Source of the DNA: JAGPUQ01 sp036677085
GTDB lineage: Bacteria; Pseudomonadota; Gammaproteobacteria; Pseudomonadales; Porticoccaceae
DNA length: 50,385 nt
Assembly: GCA_036677085.1 (NCBI GenBank)
Contig: JAKFFI010000028.1
Coordinates: forward strand, 1 to 50,385
Direction of reading: 5' to 3'
Position numbers and translations under genes: made by a program. Position 1 is the stretch's first letter; every line of letters starts with the position of its first letter. The notes under the pieces are model-generated. The model saw only the letters and a program-made list of their open reading frames with translations. It was not told where the DNA came from and searched no databases. Positions 24,585-32,907 of this stretch are shown here, in pieces.

Positions 24585-24809
24585 TCACAGATGCAGTTCA
24601 TCGGGCGGCGTCACGTCGAAACGCAACTGGGCGCGCACCCGGTAGGTCAGTTCGCCGGCGGCATTCACCTCGATGTCCTTGGCTATCACATCGAGGCGGC
24701 GCACGCCGCGCAGCGTTTGGTTGGCGCGGGTGAGGATCGCCTGCAAGGCATCCTCGAACGCGCGTGGCGAGGTCCCGATCAGTTCATTGGATTTGGTGTG
24801 TTTCAGCAT
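24585..24809 (-). CDS. Dodecin-family protein, second of a tandem pair (upstream copy)
   Basis: The 74-aa protein begins MLKHTKSNELIGTSP, matching the canonical dodecin start (VxELIGTSP), then the helix SPRAFEDALQAILTRANQTL and strands RLDVIAKDIEV and YRVRAQLRFDV. The flavin-stacking Trp position holds Arg37 (RGVRRLDV). It is clearly diverged from the neighbouring dodecin, with only the helix turn TLRG well shared, so the two may build a mixed shell. It is 24 bp from the MBL hydrolase gene upstream, inside the catabolic run. Confidence 0.87.
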   Translation of the reverse strand: MLKHTKSNELIGTSPRAFEDALQAILTRANQTLRGVRRLDVIAKDIEVNAAGELTYRVRAQLRFDVTPPDELHL

Positions 24810-24833
24810 GGTCCTGTCCTGGTTTGGACGAAT

Positions 24834-25874
24834 CTAGGCCGCCGCACCGAAAATTTCGCCCGGGCCGGGTACCCGCAGCAGTCGGTAGCGAAGCAGCCCG
24901 CCGCGCTCCTCGGTTGCCACCATGGCGTAATCGAGCAGCATGTCGAGATGCCCCATCACCTCGGAGATCACCGCATAGAGCTGATCTTCCCAGGCTTTGG
25001 GAAACAGATGCTGACCCACTTCGAGCGGGGTCAGCGTGCCGTGCTGCTCCAGTATGCGCGCGATTTTCAGCAGGCGGCGGTCGGTGGACAGCTTGTAGCC
25101 GGCGATCAGCTCGCGGTGATCGCGAAACACGTCGCCGTGGCTGGGGTAAACCGTGCGCACGTCCAGCGGCAGTATCTTGTCCGCGGACTGGTAATACTGG
25201 GTGAGCGCATGGACACGCTCGCCATCGGGCGTCGCGGGAATGTGCAACAGGCACACCGGCGTGATGTCGGGCAGCAGGTGATCGCCGGAGAACATCTGGC
25301 GGGTCTCGCTCTGCCAGTAGACGACCTCCTCGGGACAGTGGCCGGGCGTGTGGATGGTCTCCAGCTCGAAGCCCTCGACGGGAATACGGTCGCCGTCCGC
25401 CAGGAGGCGATCGGGCTCGCAGGGTGTGTAGACATTGGCAATGTAAGACCGGTACGCATAGGCCTTGTCGTAGAGCGCATCGGTGATGCCGAAGCGGCGC
25501 AGAAACGCGCGCTCTTCGGCTTCCCGTTCCGGCGACGGCAGGTAGCGGGAGACGGTCATGTTGATGGCCTCGTGACCCCAGATGACACAACCCGATGCCG
25601 CGCGGATGCGCGTCGCCTGGCCGAAATGGTCGGTGTGGCCGTGGGTGAGCAGCAGCAGCCGGATATCCTCGATGCGATAACCGAACTGGCCGAGCCCTGC
25701 CTGCAGCGCGTCCCAGGCGGTCTGACTGCCGACCCCGGTATCGATCAGCACCAGTTGATCGGAGCCCTCCGGCGGCAGGATGACGTAGCTGTTGATATCG
25801 CCGACGCTGAACCCCGTGGGCGAGGGAATCCGCACCACGCGGCCGTATTGCTTGACGCTCAGTTCGCCGGTCAT
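24834..25874 (-). CDS. Metallo-beta-lactamase-fold hydrolase
   Basis: The 346-aa protein contains the di-metal motif LLLLTHGHTDHFGQA (HxHxDH) near residue 78, His in TIHTPGHCPEEV and Asp in MFSGDHLLPDI, the ligands of the glyoxalase II/lactonase branch. A C-terminal helical extension (about 245-346, winged-helix-like, with LLKIARILEQHGTLTP) resembles that of LACTB2/hydroxyacylglutathione-hydrolase-like proteins. GGAG lies 6 bases before the ATG. It probably hydrolyses a thioester or lactone made in the same pathway; the substrate is unknown. The DUF2889 gene lies 34 bp upstream. Confidence 0.88.
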   Translation of the reverse strand: MTGELSVKQYGRVVRIPSPTGFSVGDINSYVILPPEGSDQLVLIDTGVGSQTAWDALQAGLGQFGYRIEDIRLLLLTHGHTDHFGQATRIRAASGCVIWGHEAINMTVSRYLPSPEREAEERAFLRRFGITDALYDKAYAYRSYIANVYTPCEPDRLLADGDRIPVEGFELETIHTPGHCPEEVVYWQSETRQMFSGDHLLPDITPVCLLHIPATPDGERVHALTQYYQSADKILPLDVRTVYPSHGDVFRDHRELIAGYKLSTDRRLLKIARILEQHGTLTPLEVGQHLFPKAWEDQLYAVISEVMGHLDMLLDYAMVATEERGGLLRYRLLRVPGPGEIFGAAA

Positions 25875-25908
25875 GTTCCGCTCCGGTGCCGCATTGCGGG
25901 CGCGGCAG

Positions 25909-26550
25909 TCACCGCTCGCCGCCGACGATCTTCACCACCTCCACCCGGGTGTCGTTGACCGGGCCGGTGTAATGGGCGGGATAGTCCCGCTGCACCACCG
26001 GGCTGTCGCTGCGCCAGGTGTGGCAGCCGTTCAGCATGAAGAGCGCTTCGCCGTCTTCGGCGCCGCCCTCGCCACCGGAAGCGGCGCCACGCTTGCGCGG
26101 CGGCTTGCCCATCAGTTCGCGCGGATAGTCCCCGGACAGGGTCTGGAAGGTCACCGTGGCCAGCGGTCCCAGCAGTTCGCCCAAATGCGTGCAGCCCTCG
26201 ACGCCACCCACCGCCTCACGGACGCGCTTGTTCCAGCCCGCGCCGATGCGCAATCCCACCAGGCGCTGAAAATTGTCGAGCACTTCGGAGCAGATGTCAT
26301 AGGGCTGCACGTCCATCACGACGTCCACTTCCCGCACCACCAGATCGCCGTCGACGGAAAGTCGCAGCGACATGTCGTGCACCGGGTGGCCGGACGCGAC
26401 CACGCCCCGCCACTGGCTGTCGTAGCTGTAGGTCTTGCGATCGACGATATGGGCCTCGATATCGAACAGGCCGTCGTCACGGTAATAGCCGGTGAGATCG
26501 ATGGTGCGCGTGTGCAAATGGCGGCGCGCCTTGGGAGGTGATAACGGCAT
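25909..26550 (-). CDS. DUF2889-family protein
   Basis: The 213-aa soluble protein has RRHLHTRTIDLTGYYRDDGL at the start, a pattern I associate with DUF2889 proteins, which occur near aromatic and steroid catabolic genes. The middle contains DIEAHIVDRKTYSY and VMDVQPYDICSEV, and the second half NKRVREAVGGVEGCTHLGEL with a conserved Cys-Thr-His. No catalytic role is known. I chose the ATG at 26550 with an AGAGGT ribosome site; the frame runs further up without similarity. It is tightly placed between the alcohol dehydrogenase and an MBL hydrolase. Confidence 0.8.
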   Translation of the reverse strand: MPLSPPKARRHLHTRTIDLTGYYRDDGLFDIEAHIVDRKTYSYDSQWRGVVASGHPVHDMSLRLSVDGDLVVREVDVVMDVQPYDICSEVLDNFQRLVGLRIGAGWNKRVREAVGGVEGCTHLGELLGPLATVTFQTLSGDYPRELMGKPPRKRGAASGGEGGAEDGEALFMLNGCHTWRSDSPVVQRDYPAHYTGPVNDTRVEVVKIVGGER

Positions 26551-26618
26551 GGCGGTACCTCTTACTGCTTTCTCGACAGGTGAATTGGCAACAAATGAAA
26601 TGAATGGATTCGCCGTGT

Positions 26619-27635
26619 TCAGGGCGTCAACACCACGCGGCCGCGCACATCGCCGGCGTGCAGGCGGGCGATCACCTCGTTGATGGCCGCCAGCGGCTGA
26701 CGCTCGATGTGCGGCCTGATGAGACCGCGCCGGGCCAACTCCAGCACTTCCTTCAGTTCGCGCCGGTTGCCCCAGATGCTGGTGGTGACCTCGCATTCCA
26801 GGGGAACCTTCCAGAACGAAAACGGCAGTGTACCGCCGGCGATGCCCACCACCACCAGCTTGCCGGCGATGGCGACACTGGCCACCGCGTTGGCGAGGGT
26901 GGCGTCATTGCCGACGAAGTCGATCACCGCATCGGCGCCCGCGCCGCCGGTGGCCGCCTTCACGGCCGCTCCCACTTCCGCTGTCGCGTTGACGCAGTGA
27001 TCCGCGCCCAGGTCCTTTGCCATGGCGAGCTTTGCGTCGCTGACATCGATCGCGATGAGCTGGGTCGCGGGCGTCAGGGCACGGGCGATCTGCAACGCCA
27101 TGTGGCCCAATCCGCCCACCCCGATGATGGCGAGCGTGCGGCCCGGCCCGAGCCGCGCCAACGCCTTGCGCACGGCGCGATAGGGCGTCAGCGCCGCGTC
27201 GGTGAGCGGCGCGGCAATGACGGGATCGAGGCCGTTCAACTTGACCAGATTGCGCGGGTGCGGCACCAGGAGTTTTTCCGCCCAGCCGCCATCGACCATC
27301 ACGCCGGGATAAATCGGCTTCTGGCACAGGTTTTCCTCGCCCTGCTCGCACAGAGCGCAGACGCCGCAGCCCCAGGCGCCGAATACCGCCACGCCGTCGC
27401 CGGGCTTGACCTCGGTGACCAGGCTGCCGACGCGCTCGACGATGCCGGCGTTTTCATGACCCAGGGTGATGGGCTTCTGACGCACATTGACCTCGCCGTC
27501 GATGACGTGGAGATCGGAGTGACAGACACCGGCACCGGAAATCCGCACCAGCACATCGGTGGGTCCGACCTCAGGATCGGGAAGATCCACCAACTGGATG
27601 GGCTGCCCCACTTCGATGAAACGTGTCGCCTTCAT
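26619..27635 (-). CDS. Zinc-dependent alcohol dehydrogenase (AdhP-like MDR family)
   Basis: The 338-aa medium-chain dehydrogenase has catalytic-zinc ligands Cys in GAGVCHSDLHVID and His-Glu in LGHENAG, and the structural zinc site GCGVCALCEQGEENLC with four Cys. The NAD fold has IIGVGGLGHMALQ, and Asp in IAIDVSDAKL indicates NAD. It oxidises primary or ring alcohols to aldehydes or ketones. It is in the operon-like run between the DUF2889 gene (68 bp) and the second MBL hydrolase gene (30 bp). Confidence 0.92.
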   Translation of the reverse strand: MKATRFIEVGQPIQLVDLPDPEVGPTDVLVRISGAGVCHSDLHVIDGEVNVRQKPITLGHENAGIVERVGSLVTEVKPGDGVAVFGAWGCGVCALCEQGEENLCQKPIYPGVMVDGGWAEKLLVPHPRNLVKLNGLDPVIAAPLTDAALTPYRAVRKALARLGPGRTLAIIGVGGLGHMALQIARALTPATQLIAIDVSDAKLAMAKDLGADHCVNATAEVGAAVKAATGGAGADAVIDFVGNDATLANAVASVAIAGKLVVVGIAGGTLPFSFWKVPLECEVTTSIWGNRRELKEVLELARRGLIRPHIERQPLAAINEVIARLHAGDVRGRVVLTP

Positions 27636-27665
27636 GATCCGTCCTCAAATATCCAAGCAAATCGG

Positions 27666-28517
27666 TCAGCAGTCGAGCCGGTAATTGTCGCCGTCGCGCA
27701 CGATGTGGCCGGCGGTGGGCGGCGAGAAATGCGTGCCGATCACCAGCACCCCGGTGCCGGCGTAGCGGGCGTAGAAATCCCGTCGCGTCTGGATCGCCGC
27801 CGCGGCGTCGTAGTCCGCATAGCAGCGCCATTCCGGGCGCGCGAACTGGCAGGGATGGTGGGTCATGTCGCCGGTGATGACGGCGTCCGCACCCCGCGAG
27901 GCAATCCTCACGCTGATGTGGCCCTTGGTGTGGCCATGGGTCGGCTCGAACCAGACTTCGTCGTTGACACGATGGTCGCTCGCCACCAGATCGGCGAGCC
28001 CGGCGTCCAGGATCGGCGTCACCGAATCCTGCATCACCGGACCGAAGTGCTCATCCTGGGGATCGGCGTTCCAGGCCTCCCATTCGGTGCGGCCGAATAG
28101 ATAGCGGGCATTGGGAAAGGTTGGCACCCAGCGGCCGTCGACCAGCATGGTGTTCCAGCCCACATGGTCCACGTGCAGATGGGTGCAAATCACATAGTCG
28201 ATGCTTTCGCGGGGAAAACCGGCGGCGGCGAGATCCCGCAGGAACGGACCCGAGCGCATCGACCAGGCCTTGGTGGTGCGCTCCTTGTCGTTGCCAACGC
28301 AGGTATCCACCAGGATGCGCAGCCCCTGGCTCTCGATCACGAGAGCATGGATCGACATCTTGAGCCAGCCCTTTTCGGTGACGAAATTCGGGGCCAGCCA
28401 GGGAATCTCGGCGAGCGCGGCGGGCTGCGCATCCGGCAACACGAAGGGGCCGGGCACGGGCGCATCTTCTTCGATGATCTTGGTGACGGTCACCTCACCA
28501 ATCTGCCACTGGGTCAT
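27666..28517 (-). CDS. Metallo-beta-lactamase-fold hydrolase
   Basis: The 283-aa protein has YVICTHLHVDHVGWNTM (HxHxDH) near residue 112, His in PTHGHTKGHIS, Asp in VITGDMTHH and a late His in GTHFSPPTAGHI. The pattern FPNARYLFGRTEWEAW is common in lactonase-like MBL enzymes related to AttM/AiiA and to alkyl-ester hydrolases. It is distinct from the other MBL protein of the run and shares only the metal motifs. It probably hydrolyses a lactone or ester. It lies 15 bp behind the first SDR gene of the run. Confidence 0.88.
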   Translation of the reverse strand: MTQWQIGEVTVTKIIEEDAPVPGPFVLPDAQPAALAEIPWLAPNFVTEKGWLKMSIHALVIESQGLRILVDTCVGNDKERTTKAWSMRSGPFLRDLAAAGFPRESIDYVICTHLHVDHVGWNTMLVDGRWVPTFPNARYLFGRTEWEAWNADPQDEHFGPVMQDSVTPILDAGLADLVASDHRVNDEVWFEPTHGHTKGHISVRIASRGADAVITGDMTHHPCQFARPEWRCYADYDAAAAIQTRRDFYARYAGTGVLVIGTHFSPPTAGHIVRDGDNYRLDC

Positions 28518-28532
28518 ATTGTCCTCCGGGCG

Positions 28533-29312
28533 CTAGGCGTTGCGGATCCAGAGACCGCCGTCGACCTGCAGGGTCGTCCCGGTCATGAAGGATGCGGCGG
28601 GCAGCGCGAAATTCAGGGTCGCGTGGGCGACTTCCTCGGGTTCGCCATAGCGCTGCAGGGCGACCCTGCGGCGGGCAAAGGTCGCCTTGTCCTTGTCGTC
28701 GATAAAGCTGGTGAGCTTGGTATTGATGGGCCCGGGACACACGCAATTGACGGTGATGCCCTCGCGCCCCAACTCCACCGCGAGTGCGCGCGTCAGACCC
28801 ACCACGCCGTGCTTGGCCGCCGTATAGGCACTCGCCCCCTCGGTGGCGCCGAGACCCTCGGTGGAGGCGATATTGATGATGCGCCCGTGAGTGGATGCGC
28901 GAATCATGGGCAGGGAAGCGCGGACCAGGCGCATGGGACCATTGAGCAGAATATCCATGCCCCAGTTCCACTTTTCCTCGTAGCGGTCGCCGTCGATCTT
29001 CGAAAAGACCCCGACCCCGGCGTTGTTGACCAGGATATCGAGGCCGCCGAAACGCTCGCCGATGGCGCGGGTGACAGTGATGATGGCGTCGGGATCGGCC
29101 ACATCCAGCTCCCAGGCCTCGGCGTCACCGCCCGCCGCGCGGATGGCGGCGGCGACTTTCTCGGCATCCTCCCCGAAGCGGTCGGTGACCGCGACCTTGG
29201 CCCCTTCATCGCCAAACAGATAGGCGGTGGCGCGGCCCATGCCGCTGGCGGCGCCGGTGACGTGGACGACCTTGCCGGCGACAGAACGGCTCAACTGGCT
29301 CAAACGTGCCAT
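28533..29312 (-). CDS. SDR-family oxidoreductase, first full-length gene of the 12-gene run
   Basis: The 259-aa classical SDR has TGAASGMGRAT near residue 20, Asp in VAVTDRFGEDAE, VNNAGVGVFS near 93, Ser in NIASTEGLG, and YTAAKHGVVG. The C-terminal end is TLQVDGGLWIRNA. It is the promoter-proximal gene of the co-directional series that ends in the MFS transporter at 18942; gaps to the next genes are 15, 30, 68 and 34 bp. It probably acts on an alcohol of the pathway substrate. Confidence 0.9.
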   Translation of the reverse strand: MARLSQLSRSVAGKVVHVTGAASGMGRATAYLFGDEGAKVAVTDRFGEDAEKVAAAIRAAGGDAEAWELDVADPDAIITVTRAIGERFGGLDILVNNAGVGVFSKIDGDRYEEKWNWGMDILLNGPMRLVRASLPMIRASTHGRIINIASTEGLGATEGASAYTAAKHGVVGLTRALAVELGREGITVNCVCPGPINTKLTSFIDDKDKATFARRRVALQRYGEPEEVAHATLNFALPAASFMTGTTLQVDGGLWIRNA

Positions 29313-29755
29313 GGGAAATCTCCTGCTACTGTTGTTTGGGAATGCGCGCGTTGCGGAACCGGCGAGCGGTTCGGCGCGGGGATCAGCGGATGGCGCCCGC
29401 GCCTGGCGGCCACGCCGGACGCGAATAATCCTGCAACAACGCCTGGACGCCGATATCCATGATGAACCCCTGTAATGTGGAGTGACGAAGGTGATAACCC
29501 TGGATTGTACACGCTCGACTCACGGGTAACAGAGCCCCGCGGAGCGCACTCATGAGGTTCGCGTTTCCCCCCGAAAACTTTTATATTGGCCCGCGCCTGC
29601 GACCCCGTCGGCCGGCAATGCCGACCGGAAACGGGATCAGCGATAAACCGACAACCCGTATCGACGCCCTCGGCGTCGACCGCTGTCCAGCTACCGGAAC
29701 AACCAACCACCCAATCAACCACCACCTAAACAAGCAACCACAGGGGAACCCAGCC
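29313..29755. promoter_or_regulatory. Divergent intergenic region between the 12-gene run and the SDR pair
   Basis: This 443-bp stretch must hold promoters for both directions. On the minus strand TACAAT (29509-29504) is a good -10 but no matching -35 is seen. On the plus strand TATATT (29582-29587) is preceded after 18 bp by TTCGCG, a weak -35. A short minus-strand reading frame of 25 codons lies at 29383-29460. Confidence 0.45.
29383..29460 (-). CDS. Possible 25-codon leader ORF upstream of the 12-gene run
   Basis: An ATG at 29460 with AGGGG 6 bases upstream opens MDIGVQALLQDYSRPAWPPG and stops at 29383, 70 bp before the SDR start. It lies in the likely leader of the operon. It could be a leader peptide, a remnant of a lost LLM-type gene, or chance. 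Confidence 0.2.
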   Translation of the reverse strand: MDIGVQALLQDYSRPAWPPGAGAIR

Positions 29756-30514
29756 ATGGCAAGTCTCGACGGAAAAGTAGCACTGATAACCGGCGCCGCC
29801 CGCGGCCAGGGCGCCGCCGAGGCCCGCCTGTTCGCCAAGCGCGGCGCCAAGGTGATGCTGTGCGATGTACTCGACGCCGAAGGCCAGGCGGTCGCCGCCG
29901 AAATCGGCGCCAATGCGGCTTATATGCGCCTGGATGTCACCAGCGAAAGCGCCTGGAAGGAAGTCGTCGCTGCCACGGTCGCCAAGTTTGGCAAGCTCAA
30001 TGTCCTGGTCAACAACGCTGGGATCATCACCCCGGTCAAGGAAATCGGGGACACCAGCCTCGCCGAATACATGAAAGTCGTGCAGGTCAATCAGGTCGGC
30101 GTGTTCCTGGGCATGCGCGAAGTGGTCGAGCCGATGAAGAAAGCCGGCGGCGGTTCCATCGTCAACATCGCGTCCATTGACGGTTTGATCGGCATGTACG
30201 GCGCCACCGCCTACTGCGCCACCAAATTCGCCGTGCGGGGCATGACCAAGGTGGCGGCGCTGGAGCTCGGAAAACATGGCATTCGCGTCAACTCCATCCA
30301 CCCGGGTGGCGTGCAAACCAAGATCCTGGATGACACCGGACTCAGCGAAAGCCAGGCGGTCGAAGCGTTCAAAAAGATTCCGCTGGGCCGCATCGGCCAA
30401 TCCGAGGAAATGGCCACCCTGGCCGCCTACCTCGCGTCGGATGATGCGTCCTACTCCACCGGCTCCGAATTCATCGCCGATGGCGGCCTTACCGCCGGTT
30501 TCGCACTCGGATGA
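29756..30514 (+). CDS. SDR-family oxidoreductase, first of a duplicated pair
   Basis: The 252-aa 3-alpha/20-beta-hydroxysteroid-dehydrogenase-like SDR has TGAARGQGAAEAR near residue 13, Asp in LCDVLDAEG, VNNAGIIT, Ser in NIASIDGL and YCATKFAVRG. The C-terminus is TGSEFIADGGLTAGFALG. I chose the ATG at 29756 with AGGGGAA upstream; the open frame extends upstream without similarity. It is about three quarters identical by eye to the next gene and is followed by its own strong terminator, so the two copies are separately transcribed. Confidence 0.92.
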   Translation: MASLDGKVALITGAARGQGAAEARLFAKRGAKVMLCDVLDAEGQAVAAEIGANAAYMRLDVTSESAWKEVVAATVAKFGKLNVLVNNAGIITPVKEIGDTSLAEYMKVVQVNQVGVFLGMREVVEPMKKAGGGSIVNIASIDGLIGMYGATAYCATKFAVRGMTKVAALELGKHGIRVNSIHPGGVQTKILDDTGLSESQAVEAFKKIPLGRIGQSEEMATLAAYLASDDASYSTGSEFIADGGLTAGFALG

Positions 30515-30546
30515 AGACCCGGTAGTGCCGGCACGATCCCAAGACC

Positions 30547-30580
30547 AGTAAAGCCCGCCAGTTAGCGGGCTTTACTTTTT
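30547..30580 (+). terminator. Rho-independent terminator after the first SDR of the pair
   Basis: A perfect 12-bp stem AGTAAAGCCCGC (30547-30558) / GCGGGCTTTACT (30565-30576) with a 6-base loop is followed by TTTT. It lies 33 bp beyond the stop. Confidence 0.9.
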
Positions 30581-30704
30581 CGATGAACAGCCTTGTCCAT
30601 GCAGGTTTTGTCCGTCAAACCATCTCGCGCATACTCGGGCTGCCTGCTGGGACAGCTTTCCCAAACACCGACCACCAACAACCGCTAATAGACGGAGTTA
30701 CACC

Positions 30705-31463
30705 ATGAGCAATCTCAATGGCAAAGTGGCATTGATCACCGGCGCCGCCCGGGGCCAGGGCGCTGCCGAAGCACGCCTGTTCGCCCAACGCGGTGCCAAA
30801 GTGATGCTGTGCGATATTCTGGACGATGAAGGCCAGGCAGTGGCGGCCGAAATCGGCGCGAACGCCGCCTACCTGCGCCTGGATGTCACCAGCGAAGCGA
30901 GCTGGCAAGCCGCGGTCAAGGCGACTGTCAGCAAGTTCGGCAAGCTCAATGTGCTGGTCAACAATGCCGGCATCGTCAAGGTCACCGCCCTGGCGGACTG
31001 TCCGCTCGAAGAGTACATGCAGGTCATCCAGGTTAATCAGGTCGGTGTGTTTCTCGGCATGAAAACCGTGGCGCCCGCGATGAAGCAGGCCGGCAGCGGA
31101 TCCATTGTCAACATCTCATCCATCGACGGCCTCATCGGCATGACCGGCGGCACCGCCTATTGCGCCAGTAAATTCGCGGTACGGGGGATGACCAAGGTGG
31201 CCGCGCTGGAACTGGGGAAAGACGGGATTCGCGTCAACTCCATCCACCCGGGCGGCATCCTCACCCCGATGATTACCGGTGCCGGACTGGACGCCCAGAC
31301 TGCCGGCGAGATTTTCGGTCGGGTGCCGCTGCAGCGCATTGGCCAGCCGGAAGAGATCGCCACGCTGGCGGCCTACCTTGCCTCCGACGATGCGTCTTAT
31401 TCGACCGGCTCCGAATTTATCGCGGATGGCGGCCTGACGGCCGGCTTCGCGCTGGAAGCCTGA
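30705..31463 (+). CDS. SDR-family oxidoreductase, second of a duplicated pair
   Basis: The 252-aa paralogue of the preceding SDR has an identical TGAARGQGAAEARLFA motif, NNAG, Ser in NISSIDGL and YCASKFAVRG. Differences cluster in the substrate-facing segments (residues about 90-105, 185-205), which suggests two related substrates or opposite stereochemistry rather than simple dosage. GGAG lies 7 bases before the ATG. The gene has its own 5' region behind the terminator at 30547-30580, and ends 28 bp before a second hairpin shared with the convergent LLM gene. Confidence 0.92.
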   Translation: MSNLNGKVALITGAARGQGAAEARLFAQRGAKVMLCDILDDEGQAVAAEIGANAAYLRLDVTSEASWQAAVKATVSKFGKLNVLVNNAGIVKVTALADCPLEEYMQVIQVNQVGVFLGMKTVAPAMKQAGSGSIVNISSIDGLIGMTGGTAYCASKFAVRGMTKVAALELGKDGIRVNSIHPGGILTPMITGAGLDAQTAGEIFGRVPLQRIGQPEEIATLAAYLASDDASYSTGSEFIADGGLTAGFALEA

Positions 31464-31491
31464 CTCCGGATCGAAGGGAAAAACCGAAAAA

Positions 31492-31519
31492 AAAGAGGGC
31501 GCCGCAAGGCGCCCTCTTT
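31492..31519. terminator. Bidirectional intrinsic terminator between convergent genes
   Basis: AAAGAGGGCGCC (31492-31503) and GGCGCCCTCTTT (31508-31519) form a perfect 12-bp stem with a GCAA tetraloop. The run of eight A on the left gives a strong U-tract on the minus strand for the LLM/hydrolase pair; on the plus strand only TTTAT follows, so termination there is weaker. Confidence 0.88.
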
Positions 31520-31559
31520 ATGCCCTTCCCGGGAAAAGCTACCCGGGAGAAGCTCGCTC

Positions 31560-32888
31560 TCAGGGCAGATTGAGCGCCGCCAGAGCCGCGCGATCCACCA
31601 CCGGCAACCGCTTGGTGCCCGGCGCCAGCTTGACCGACCCGGGGAATCGGTCGAAGGGTCCTTGCAGGTCCTGTTGCTTGCCGAATGCACGCACGGCTGG
31701 CAACACTTCCTTGCCGAGCAATTCGACGCTGCGCAGGCGATCCTTGTCGCTGACATTGCCCTGCACGGCGAAGACCGTGAACACACCGGGACGGATAACC
31801 TTGAGAATATCCGTGATTTTCTTGATGCAGGTCTCGGGGCTACCGACCACGACTTGCAGGTTTTCCTGCACTTTTTCGTAGCCCTTGATCAGCTTCTGTC
31901 GCAGACCTTCATAGGCCGAGGCATCCCAGGAATCCTCCTGGCCGGCCATCATCTTGGCTTTGCTGACACCCAGCCAGCTACCGCCGGGCTGATTGGCCAG
32001 CATGCGGATCGCCGCCTTCGAGTTGTAGCCCGGGGGCAGGGTGTGCTCGGGACGGGAGAACGCGTTCTGACCACCCCCGAAGATGAACCCGCGGCCGAGA
32101 TCCTGGGCCTTTTCGTCGGTGTCGGCACAGAAGACGGGGAGCAGGTAGCCAAAGTTCTCCGGACCGGCCTGATAACCCAGTTCCGCTGCCTTGTCGGCGT
32201 ACATGTCCCACATGTCACAGGTCGGTCCGAGCGCCGTGCCAAGACCGAGGTAGGGGTAACGCTTCTCGGCACACCAGAGGATGGTTTCCGGACTCAGCAC
32301 GCCCGGGATCCACTGCTGGGGAACCGGCTTCTGATAAGGCTTGACCCAGGGGTTCACATGGCGGTAGTGAAAGTGCTTGCCCTCATAGCGCCATGGCCCT
32401 TCGCGCGTCCAGCACTGCATGATGAACTCATGCGCCTCGTTGAACATCTCGCGGTTGTAGGCCGGGTTGGCGTTGTTGAAGAACTGCTCGCTGCCCGCGC
32501 CGCGTACCCAGCCGGATACCAGGCGGCCACGGGAAATGATGTCGATGGTGGCCAATTCCTCGGCCGCCCGCAGCGGGTGTTTGATGACCGGGAGCGGGGT
32601 GCCAATCAGCACGATCTTCACCTTGGAGGTGATACGCGCCAGGATGGCGGCCTCGGTGGTCAGCACGTTGCCCGAGCAGAACGGGTTGCCGTGGTGTTCG
32701 TTGATGGCCACGGCGTCAAAACCCACTTCTTCACAGTAACAGGCTTCGTCCAGATAGAAGTTGTAATCGTGCGCGGATTTCTCGGCATCGAAGTATTTGT
32801 TGGAAACCCCGAAGAACGCACGGTTTTGCAGCACCGGTGCTTCGGGTACATAGCGGATCGGACGCTCGGTAAAATGTGCAATTTGCAT
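31560..32888 (-). CDS. LLM-class flavin-dependent oxidoreductase (monooxygenase-like)
   Basis: The 442-aa protein is larger than the other LLM enzyme of the window, in the range of true two-component luciferase-like monooxygenases. Motifs: YNFYLDEACYCEEVGFDAVAINEHH (shortened here), CSGNVLTTEAAI, RLVSGWVRGAGSEQFFNNA, and a C-terminal SPETCIKKITDIL. It is translated behind the alpha/beta hydrolase with a 19-bp gap and a GGAGG site. A flavin reductase is not encoded nearby. Baeyer-Villiger-type insertion of oxygen into a ketone followed by ester hydrolysis is a plausible joint task of the two genes, but is inferred. Confidence 0.88.
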   Translation of the reverse strand: MQIAHFTERPIRYVPEAPVLQNRAFFGVSNKYFDAEKSAHDYNFYLDEACYCEEVGFDAVAINEHHGNPFCSGNVLTTEAAILARITSKVKIVLIGTPLPVIKHPLRAAEELATIDIISRGRLVSGWVRGAGSEQFFNNANPAYNREMFNEAHEFIMQCWTREGPWRYEGKHFHYRHVNPWVKPYQKPVPQQWIPGVLSPETILWCAEKRYPYLGLGTALGPTCDMWDMYADKAAELGYQAGPENFGYLLPVFCADTDEKAQDLGRGFIFGGGQNAFSRPEHTLPPGYNSKAAIRMLANQPGGSWLGVSKAKMMAGQEDSWDASAYEGLRQKLIKGYEKVQENLQVVVGSPETCIKKITDILKVIRPGVFTVFAVQGNVSDKDRLRSVELLGKEVLPAVRAFGKQQDLQGPFDRFPGSVKLAPGTKRLPVVDRAALAALNLP

Positions 32889-32907
32889 GACTCAGACCTC
32901 CGTGAGG

